A stretch of DNA of 14,578 bases, taken from Oscillospiraceae bacterium (lineage in GTDB: Bacteria > Bacillota > Clostridia > Oscillospirales > Acutalibacteraceae). Under the pieces are notes generated by a model. It had not been told where the DNA came from and searched no databases. It saw only the letters and a list, made by a program, of their open reading frames with translations. Positions 8,979 to 14,578 of the stretch are shown here, piece by piece; within the stretch, counting starts at the first letter, position 1; every line of letters starts with the position of its first letter. Made by a program: the position numbers and the translations under genes. The DNA lies in contig DOZQ01000180.1 of NCBI GenBank assembly GCA_003517915.1, forward strand, positions 2,972 through 17,549. The letters are read 5' to 3'.

Positions 8979-9032
8979 GACAATAAATGTCAGGCGGCAA
9001 TGACCGCCACTAAAAATCAGGAGGAAATGAAA

Positions 9033-9104
9033 ATGCTGTATATCCATAAGAACACAGGCGTGACCGTCGAGCTTACTGAACATAAGGGCTTTTCACTCTT
9101 TTAA
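9033..9104 (+). CDS. very small reading frame (23 aa) with an excellent ribosome binding site
   Basis: AGGAGG at 9019-9024 stands 8 nt before the ATG at 9033, the best ribosome binding site in the window. The frame ends after 23 codons, 3 bp before the stop codon of the opposing permease. The product begins MLYIHKNTGVTVELTE, reminiscent of the start of short phage or mobile-element proteins, and ends in GFSLF. It may be the 5' piece of a longer gene cut off when the ABC block was joined here. A hairpin (GGCGG/CCGCC, 8993-9008) lies just upstream. An ATG at 9027 is also in frame but too close to the site. Confidence 0.4.
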   Translation: MLYIHKNTGVTVELTEHKGFSLF

Positions 9105-9107
9105 ATC

Positions 9108-11456
9108 TCACTCACTAACCAATGCATACGCCGATATTTTACGTATTCGTACTGCTATGAGCATAGAAACAGCATAACTCAAGAGTATCAATGCAATACC
9201 GGCTGTCCCCAGCCAAGCCATCGGCAATGGCAAATCAGCCTTCACAATGCCCATGCCTGTCATCATCGCGGCCACCAGCGGGTTGAAGCCCACGCAGCCA
9301 ATAACGATGCCTGCCGCAATACCGATAAGTATTGACGGCGTTAGATTCAGTGCGATTTGATTCATAAGCTGCAGGGTGGTATATCCCAATGCTTTTTGGG
9401 TACCCAGCTCCCTCCTTCTGCGAATTACAATAGTTTTGATAACCATATACAGCGCCAGCACCACTACCACCAGCGTTATCGCTACAATGCCTATAGCAAC
9501 CATAACCACGATTCCGCTCATGCTGGAGAGTATTACGTCTATCATACTAAGGGTGTTACTTGTTGACATGAAGATGTCGCCCTCGCGTGCCTTTACATCT
9601 TCGATGAAACTGTCTATATCAACGTCCTCGTTAAGATAAATGTTGTAACCGTAAAACTCATAGTCCGGCAGGAGCCTGCGTATCGCATCGCCGGTGATGA
9701 GTCCGTTAAACCCGACGTTATTGGTGTATTGCACCACACCCGTCACCAGATACTGTTCTTCCGTACCGTTGCCGTTGGCTTCAACCATTACGAAGTCTCC
9801 CGCACCTTTATCCAAAACCCTGGCCGTGGAACTCCCCAATGCAATTTCATTACTGTGTACCGGATATTGCCCTTCTATAAGCATATTTCCTTCCATTAAG
9901 GCGCAGTCTTCGACAATGGAGGGATTGTTGTCCGTGCCGTCAATATTTAATGATACCGTACCGGTTTCAAAGCCGAATACTTTTCTCACGTCCGGGTGCT
10001 GGGCAATTCTTTCCGGGAAATCCTTGCCGTAAGTGCTATCCTTCAAGACAAGGCTGACTTCGGGAACCTCGCCGAAAAAGCCGCGTATAAAGCCCTCTGT
10101 GTTCACGTTCATGCTGTAATGCAGTGTCAGGCCCATCACCACCGCCACCGCTACCGCCATCATTATAATACCCATCATAACGGCTTGGCGCTTGGCTGTA
10201 AAAATCTGTTTTAATGCCAGAAGAAAGCTTAATGAGCCGCGCGCTTTTTCCAGCGGGAAAACATTCTTTTTGAAGTTATGCGTTGTTATGCCGCCGCGCA
10301 GGGCAATCAGGGGATGAAGCTTCTTGATTTTTATTGAGGATAAATAGGTGATAAGCAGAACCGTTAACAGCATAAATCCCAGCGAAACGGCCGCCGCGCC
10401 GGGATTAAAGCCAGGCACCCATTCCAGCGAGAGCTGCGGACGAAGAATATTCGCGACTATCGGGATAAACACTTGTGCAACGCCCAGCCCAAGTATACCG
10501 CCCGCTAAAGTGATCAACCCAAACTGCATCGTCATCGAAATCACAATCTGGCTGCTCTTGTAGCCTACGGCCTTGAGTGTGCCGATATTTATCATGCTCT
10601 CTTGTATGCTGTTTACTATCCTAAAGTGTATGATGATAAGAGAAACCGCGAGCAGTATCACCGCGAAAGCCACCACCAAAATTGAAACTATAGTGGGGAA
10701 TGTGGTGCGTGCCTGCTTCGCCAGCAAATAACTCGATTGCAGTATTACGCCATCCTGCGGCATATCACTGCTGAAATCCTGCTGAAATTGCTCCGCATCT
10801 GAATAGTCGCTTAGCCGTGCGCTGATCATCGTGGTTTCGCCCATTGGCATGGCAGCCGCGATCTCATCGAAGCGTTCGTCCGGCACATAAATACGGTACA
10901 CGGTGTTCATCGGCGAACCGAAGGTTATTTCCTCCGTTGCACCCGCGATTGTGAAGTTTAACTCCGCGCCGTACAGCGAAGCCTGGAATTCCTCGCCGAT
11001 TTTACCGCCGTCGCTCTCCAGCATAAACCCCGGCAGATATGCGGCATCGCCCTGTAAAATCAGATTGTCATCGCCCATATCTATTAGCGCGGGGGCATCC
11101 ATTAACTGTTTTTCATCGGCGCGAGAAAAAAAGATGTATCCCGTGCTGGTGGTGGAGCCAGCCGTGAATTGTCCCATCCCGCCCACAAGCTCAAGTGTTT
11201 CGGTCTGTGTAACACCGGGATAGTCTTTGATGTAGCGGCTTATACCGTCCTTGTCAGCGTCTTGCGAAGCGAGCACATATATATGAGGGGCGTTCCGCTC
11301 CACGCCTTTTGAGTCAAAGAAGGCATTAATACCCGTCAACAGTACAATCCCCACGCAAAGAAGGGCGGAGGCGATAAGCACAAAGATAAGCAAGCTGACC
11401 GATTGACTCTTGTTTTTACGAATATTAGCCGTCGCCAGCATATATATACTTCTCAT
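9108..11456 (-). CDS. ABC transporter permease, FtsX/MacB-like, two large extracytoplasmic domains
   Basis: 782 residues from the ATG at 11456, which has GGGGTGG 5 nt upstream inside the end of the ATPase gene; a GTG at 11465 is possible. The layout is a duplicated half: TM1 (about 20-41), extracytoplasmic domain (about 45-250), three TM segments (about 256-374), then TM5 (about 424-446), a second extracytoplasmic domain (about 450-640) and three more TM segments (648-770). Each half carries an FtsX-type cytoplasmic signature after its second TM: ESMINIGTLKAVGY near 287-299 and RRRRELGTQKALGY near 679-692. Such permeases use mechanotransmission and usually export peptides or lipids, or pull on envelope proteins. 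Two similar extracytoplasmic domains separate it from BceB (one large domain). The substrate is not shown. It is the last gene of the operon. Confidence 0.92.
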   Translation of the reverse strand: MRSIYMLATANIRKNKSQSVSLLIFVLIASALLCVGIVLLTGINAFFDSKGVERNAPHIYVLASQDADKDGISRYIKDYPGVTQTETLELVGGMGQFTAGSTTSTGYIFFSRADEKQLMDAPALIDMGDDNLILQGDAAYLPGFMLESDGGKIGEEFQASLYGAELNFTIAGATEEITFGSPMNTVYRIYVPDERFDEIAAAMPMGETTMISARLSDYSDAEQFQQDFSSDMPQDGVILQSSYLLAKQARTTFPTIVSILVVAFAVILLAVSLIIIHFRIVNSIQESMINIGTLKAVGYKSSQIVISMTMQFGLITLAGGILGLGVAQVFIPIVANILRPQLSLEWVPGFNPGAAAVSLGFMLLTVLLITYLSSIKIKKLHPLIALRGGITTHNFKKNVFPLEKARGSLSFLLALKQIFTAKRQAVMMGIIMMAVAVAVVMGLTLHYSMNVNTEGFIRGFFGEVPEVSLVLKDSTYGKDFPERIAQHPDVRKVFGFETGTVSLNIDGTDNNPSIVEDCALMEGNMLIEGQYPVHSNEIALGSSTARVLDKGAGDFVMVEANGNGTEEQYLVTGVVQYTNNVGFNGLITGDAIRRLLPDYEFYGYNIYLNEDVDIDSFIEDVKAREGDIFMSTSNTLSMIDVILSSMSGIVVMVAIGIVAITLVVVVLALYMVIKTIVIRRRRELGTQKALGYTTLQLMNQIALNLTPSILIGIAAGIVIGCVGFNPLVAAMMTGMGIVKADLPLPMAWLGTAGIALILLSYAVSMLIAVRIRKISAYALVSE

Positions 11457-11458
11457 GC

Positions 11459-12217
11459 CTACCACCCCATTTCGCTGAGGAATGCGTTCAGCTTGTCGTG
11501 CCGTTCATAGCTGCCGCTTTCGTACCGTCCCAGCTCGCATTCACCATGAATCACACCGTCCCGCAGATACAATATACGGTTGCCTCGCCGTGCCGACTTC
11601 AAGTCATGCGTCACCATGATTACGCTCTGCCCGCTCCTATTGACCTCGGTAAGCGCGTCCAGCACGGCCTCGCCGTTCGCGGAATTCAGCGCGCCGGTAG
11701 GTTCGTCGGCAAAAACGATTTTGGGATTATTAATAAGTGCGCGGGCAATTCCGGCTCGCTGCGCCTCGCCGCCGGACACCTGTGCCGGGAACTTGCGCCA
11801 TGTTGGTTCATCAATATTCAGCCGCGCTAAAAGCTCTTTGCCCCGCTTTGCCACGGCCTTGCGGTTCTTGTTTACAAGCAGTCCGCTGGCCATGATGTTG
11901 TCAAGGATGCTCATGTTATCCAACAGATACATCTGCTGGAACACAAAGCCGCAGTTATCCCGCCGGAACACCGCCAGCTTATCGTTGGAGAGCTTTCCTA
12001 TTTCCCGCCCGCCGAAATATACGTCGCCTAATGTCGGCTTATCCATGCCTGACAATGCGTAAAGCAATGTGGATTTCCCCGCGCCCGACGGCCCCATAAT
12101 CACGGTAAAGTCACCTTTATTAATTTCCAAGTCAAGATTCTTCAGGACATGCTGCTGCAAGCCTCCGCTGGAAAAGGTCTTGCACAGCTTATTAGTGGTT
12201 AGAATTGCGTTTGACAT
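11459..12217 (-). CDS. ABC transporter ATP-binding protein (MacB/LolD-like)
   Basis: 252 residues. The start at 12217 has AAGGAG 7 nt upstream. Walker A is GPSGAGKST (42-50), the Q-loop is VFQQ (Gln94), the signature is VSGGEAQR (147-154), Walker B is IVFADEP (Asp171, Glu172 catalytic), and the H-loop is His204 in MVTHD. The signature has Val for Leu and Glu-Ala for the usual Gln-Gln, which this subfamily tolerates. The protein is soluble and would act as a dimer beneath the permease whose gene follows; the TAG at 11459 is 2 bp before the permease ATG, so the two are translationally coupled. It powers the transport or mechanical cycle. Assignment is firm. Confidence 0.95.
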   Translation of the reverse strand: MSNAILTTNKLCKTFSSGGLQQHVLKNLDLEINKGDFTVIMGPSGAGKSTLLYALSGMDKPTLGDVYFGGREIGKLSNDKLAVFRRDNCGFVFQQMYLLDNMSILDNIMASGLLVNKNRKAVAKRGKELLARLNIDEPTWRKFPAQVSGGEAQRAGIARALINNPKIVFADEPTGALNSANGEAVLDALTEVNRSGQSVIMVTHDLKSARRGNRILYLRDGVIHGECELGRYESGSYERHDKLNAFLSEMGW

Positions 12218-12269
12218 AACCCTACTCCTTTATATAATATGAGTGCAGTATTAACTGCCGCAGCCTCAT

Positions 12270-12322
12270 ATTACACCATAAATCCTTAACCAGTCTTTGC
12301 CTGTTTCTTAACTAATCCTTAA
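12270..12322 (-). promoter_or_regulatory. probable activator-dependent promoter of the ABC genes, three phased TTAAG boxes
   Basis: Between the kinase stop (12327) and the ATPase gene, TTAAG (plus strand CTTAA) occurs at 12318-12322, 12307-12311 and 12285-12289, exactly 11 and 22 bp apart. Two of these boxes read TTAAGGATT. Downstream is an extended -10, TGGTGTAAT (12278-12270), with no good -35. Direct repeats with helical spacing are what OmpR/PhoB-family regulators bind. The leader also holds a small hairpin, GCAGT-N4-ACTGC (12245-12258). Confidence 0.6.
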
Positions 12323-12326
12323 TTCT

Positions 12327-13445
12327 TCACGCCAAACGCAGCATGACTATAGCGGCAAAGCCCTCCGGGCGATTCTCACAGCGAAGGTTTCCCGACATAT
12401 GTGAGAGCAGCGTATCAGCGATATACAGCCCCAAGCCGTAGCCTCCTTGGTTGGCGGCGTTTTTACCCCGGTAGAACTTACCTGTTATTAGCGGCAACTC
12501 GTCACCTGATACTCCGGAACCGGAATCAATTGTCTCTATGATAAGGTCACGCCCATCAATAACCGAACGTATCTCTATATCAGTACCGGCATACTTGTAC
12601 GAATTACCCAAGATGTTGTCAAATATCTGCTGCAATCGTATCATGTCACAGAGCACAATGCAGCTTGGAATTTCAAACGGCTTCACTAGCCCCCGATAGT
12701 CTGCGCTGCATATAAGCTGTGGTATTACAGTGCTTTGAATTTCTGATACGGTTACAGAAAGCTCCTGCAAATCCTCCAATGTAGCGTGAAACATATTTGT
12801 AACCAAGGTGTTTATTTGCTCCGCTTTTTCGCCTATGCGCATGAGCTGTCTTTTATCCTTATCGTCCCTGTCGGTAACCAGCATAAACTCCGTTGCAGCC
12901 TTGATGGAAGCTACAGGTGTCTTGATGTCATGACTAAGCGACGCGACAAGTTCCTTCTTACTCCGGTCGGCGTTACGCTCATTTTCCCGCGCACGTTTTA
13001 ATTCCTCGCGCATAAGGTCAAAGCTCTCGGTAAACGCCCCAAATGTGCCGTCCTTATCCATAGATAGCGGTATATCCAGATTGCCCGACGCAACATCCCG
13101 CGCAAAGCGCCTAAGCTTGCGAAACGGGCGGAGTATTCTCTTATTACAGTACAGATACAGCAATATAGAAGCCGCCGCCATCAGACCGGCATATGCAAAC
13201 AGAAAAATTTGCAGACCCCTGTCCCTGCCGCGTCTGGCCGCGTCCATGCTTTGCGTTTGCTCCATGACTGCCTGAGTCAGACTGGACACCGCCTCGTTTG
13301 GATCGCCGTTTTGCAGACCTGCGTTCACCGCATCGTTTATGGCTACAACGTTCAGTTCCGGGGAGGTATCACTGCCAAACAGCAGCAATATCCCGCTGGT
13401 TCCGATAAGCAAAACGCATATGAAAAGTATCAAAGCCTTTCTCAT
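12327..13445 (-). CDS. sensor histidine kinase
   Basis: 372 residues. The ATG at 13445 overlaps the TGA of the response regulator (ATGA), so translation is coupled. TM1 spans about 4-24 and TM2 about 79-100, leaving an extracytoplasmic loop of only about 54 residues. A HAMP-like linker follows (about 101-155). The phosphoacceptor is His172 in SLSHDIKTP; the ATP-binding parts are the N box (FDNILGNSYKYA, Asn277 and Asn281), G1 (DSGSGV, from Asp307) and G2 (GYGLGLYI, from Gly335). All catalytic residues are present. The loop is Gln, Asp and Arg rich and too small for a typical ligand domain, so sensing may be within the membrane or through the neighbouring permease, as in Bce-type systems; that is inference. 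It phosphorylates the regulator encoded just upstream. Confidence 0.95.
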   Translation of the reverse strand: MRKALILFICVLLIGTSGILLLFGSDTSPELNVVAINDAVNAGLQNGDPNEAVSSLTQAVMEQTQSMDAARRGRDRGLQIFLFAYAGLMAAASILLYLYCNKRILRPFRKLRRFARDVASGNLDIPLSMDKDGTFGAFTESFDLMREELKRARENERNADRSKKELVASLSHDIKTPVASIKAATEFMLVTDRDDKDKRQLMRIGEKAEQINTLVTNMFHATLEDLQELSVTVSEIQSTVIPQLICSADYRGLVKPFEIPSCIVLCDMIRLQQIFDNILGNSYKYAGTDIEIRSVIDGRDLIIETIDSGSGVSGDELPLITGKFYRGKNAANQGGYGLGLYIADTLLSHMSGNLRCENRPEGFAAIVMLRLA

Positions 13446-14122
13446 GATTCCGCCGCCTCAAATACATAACCCGTGCCCCATACCGTTTTGATGTATTTGG
13501 GTTCGTTAGGGTTATCCTCTATCTTCTCCCTTAGATGCCGGACGTGGACATTCAGCGTATTATCGGTGGTGATGGATTGCTCCCATACCTCACGGAAAAT
13601 CTCGTCCTTGGTTACTACGCGGTTCTTATTCTTTACAAGGAACGCAAGCAATTTATACTCCATCGCTTTGAGTGTAAGCTTAACGCCCGCAACATACACT
13701 GCGGTATGCTCAAAGTCAACGCGCAGCTTATCGCAGACGAATATGGCGTCGCCTTCGCTCTTATACCTTTTCAGCACAGCTTTTACCTTTGCCAGAAGAA
13801 CAGGCAGTGAGTAGGGCTTTGGGACATAATCATCCCCGCCGATATTCAGTGCCAGCAGCATGTCGGAATCGCTCGTCCTCGCGCTGATAAAGAGGATGGG
13901 TATATCCGTCGTTTCCCTTAATTGCTTGCACAGGTCAAACCCTGACGTACCGCCGAGGTTGATGTCCAGAAGGATAAGGTCTGCCTGATTGTCACGGAAG
14001 AAATCTACGCAGGCTTTAGCGTCCGCCACCCACGCGGTGCTCACGCCAAAGGTGTTGAAATAGTCGCGGGTATTCTCGGACAATAGTTCCTCGTCGTCTA
14101 CTATAAGGCAATCATATTTCAT
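13442..14122 (-). CDS. OmpR/PhoB-family response regulator
   Basis: 226 residues from the ATG at 14122, which has GAGAGG 8 nt upstream; upstream in-frame codons (to 14185) lack this and would add an atypical tail. The receiver domain (1-120) has the acidic pair Asp9-Asp10, phospho-acceptor Asp53 (LILLDINLGG), Ser80 and Lys102 (YVPKP). The C-terminal winged helix (about 127-223) has TTDNTLNVHVRHLREKI as recognition helix and ends in WGTGYVFEA. It is the first gene of a minus-strand operon with the kinase. The likely targets are the TTAAG boxes upstream of the ABC genes, and possibly its own operon. Confidence 0.95.
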   Translation of the reverse strand: MKYDCLIVDDEELLSENTRDYFNTFGVSTAWVADAKACVDFFRDNQADLILLDINLGGTSGFDLCKQLRETTDIPILFISARTSDSDMLLALNIGGDDYVPKPYSLPVLLAKVKAVLKRYKSEGDAIFVCDKLRVDFEHTAVYVAGVKLTLKAMEYKLLAFLVKNKNRVVTKDEIFREVWEQSITTDNTLNVHVRHLREKIEDNPNEPKYIKTVWGTGYVFEAAES

Positions 14123-14164
14123 GTGCTGTACCTCTCTTTGATACTCTCGATTTGACAAAAACAT

Positions 14165-14192
14165 TTTATAACTGTTCCTACGCATTGCTCAA
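14165..14192 (-). promoter_or_regulatory. promoter of the regulator-kinase operon
   Basis: On the minus strand TTGAGC (14192-14187) and TATAAA (14170-14165) are separated by 16 bp. The start would be near 14158, giving a leader of about 36 nt before the ATG at 14122. No TTAAG box is seen here, so autoregulation by the same boxes is not supported. Confidence 0.55.
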
Positions 14193-14237
14193 TGGTTCAA
14201 ACCGACAAACTAATTGTATTTGCCAATAGATGTTTTG

Positions 14238-14394
14238 TTAAGCCATCATCGCCAGCTTCATGCTTTGCGCCAAGCGCGGCGTCAGGGATTTGGTCTCATC
14301 AAATGCTTCTTCACGGGAATGCTTGACGACATCAGGTATAACGCGGAAATTGCAAAGCAATATGAAAATGAGCTTTTATTTCATATCTTCTCAT
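14238..14394 (-). pseudogene. decayed short gene in two frames
   Basis: An ATG at 14394 starts MRRYEIKAHFHIALQF and stops at 14332. The next frame, overlapping by one base, continues with a plausible 31-residue tail (from DVVKHSREEAF) to a TAA at 14238. One indel would join them into about 50 residues. Just upstream is GAGCGTGTTTTGAAACC (plus strand 14439-14455 as the complement), which recalls insertion-sequence ends. I do not recognise the product, and chance is possible. Confidence 0.22.
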
Positions 14395-14468
14395 TGCAAC
14401 TATTCTATCATCCGTTGGACACTTTTACCAGATTTTTTGGTTTCAAAACACGCTCTAGGTTTAATTCT

Positions 14469-14477
14469 ATTATACCA
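14469..14477 (-). promoter_or_regulatory. extended -10 element
   Basis: The minus strand has TGGTATAAT (14477-14469), a perfect TATAAT with TG extension. The -35 region is poor. It would transcribe the decayed frame and, about 340 nt later, the regulator operon. Confidence 0.4.
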
Positions 14478-14522
14478 TAATTCAGACAGGCATTCATCTC
14501 ATTCTTGCCTAATCAGGTCAAT

Positions 14523-14544
14523 GCCCGTATTTACGGGCTTTTCT
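14523..14544 (+). terminator. plus-strand intrinsic terminator with no visible plus-strand gene
   Basis: GCCCGT (14523-14528) pairs with ACGGGC (14533-14538) across ATTT, followed by TTTTCT. The plus direction has the T-run; the minus direction does not. The region 14395-14578 otherwise shows no convincing gene. Confidence 0.45.
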
Positions 14545-14578
14545 CGACTTTCGCCCCATCGCCGCCATGTCCAATCTT

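Noticed and set aside
8993..9008. GGCGG/CCGCC hairpin as a terminator
   Set aside because: No T-run follows on either strand; it may only shape the leader of the 23-codon frame.
13442..14185. Longer response regulator starting at 14185
   Set aside because: The 21 extra residues precede the conserved receiver start, lack a ribosome binding site and would overlap the predicted promoter.

Overview
The window looks like chromosome from a Gram-positive, Clostridia-type anaerobe. The grounds are: a very large secreted modular protein, a Gly-X-Thr collagen-like protein, a small iron-sulfur protein beside a thioredoxin, an OmpR-type two-component system next to a MacB/FtsX-type ABC transporter, strong AGGAGG-like ribosome binding sites, and AT-rich intergenic DNA around moderately GC-rich genes. 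No rRNA, tRNA or CRISPR array is visible. Genus cannot be assigned from the sequence alone.

Layout. (1) 1-5979, minus: the first 1993 residues of a giant exported surface protein whose C-terminus lies beyond base 1. It has a signal peptide, a GLUG-like beta-helix region, four discoidin-like (F5/8 type C) domains made by duplication of a two-domain unit, a long unassigned middle, a carbohydrate-binding-like domain and the start of a DUF11-type repeat. (2) 5980-6534: an AT-rich divergent intergenic region. It holds a clear promoter for the giant gene (about 270-nt leader, operator-like palindrome at the start point), several inverted repeats, and an extended -10 promoter for the next gene. (3) 6535-7672: a 4Fe-4S protein (plus) converging on a thioredoxin-like protein (minus), together suggesting a small redox or stress module. 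(4) 7745-9104: a strong hairpin terminator, a collagen-like protein with an intact C-terminal domain but no recognisable N-terminus, then two tiny plus-strand reading frames that look like remnants. The boundary is a perfect 12-bp palindrome. (5) 9108-14122, minus: response regulator, histidine kinase (ATGA overlap), a 109-bp gap with three TTAAG boxes and an extended -10, then ABC ATPase and an FtsX-type permease (coupled). (6) 14123-14578: promoter for the regulator, a decayed short gene, a possible second promoter, and a plus-strand hairpin terminator.

How the parts work together. The regulator-kinase-ABC block is a self-contained sense-and-respond unit. The helically phased TTAAG boxes sit just upstream of the ABC genes, which suggests the regulator activates them. 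The family context (antimicrobial peptide or envelope-stress response) is inference. The giant adhesin-like protein and the collagen-like protein are both surface-type products, but nothing in the sequence links their expression. The most distinctive items are the duplicated discoidin architecture, the N-terminally missing collagen-like gene at a palindromic junction, and the phased operator in front of the transporter. None of these proves a new system.
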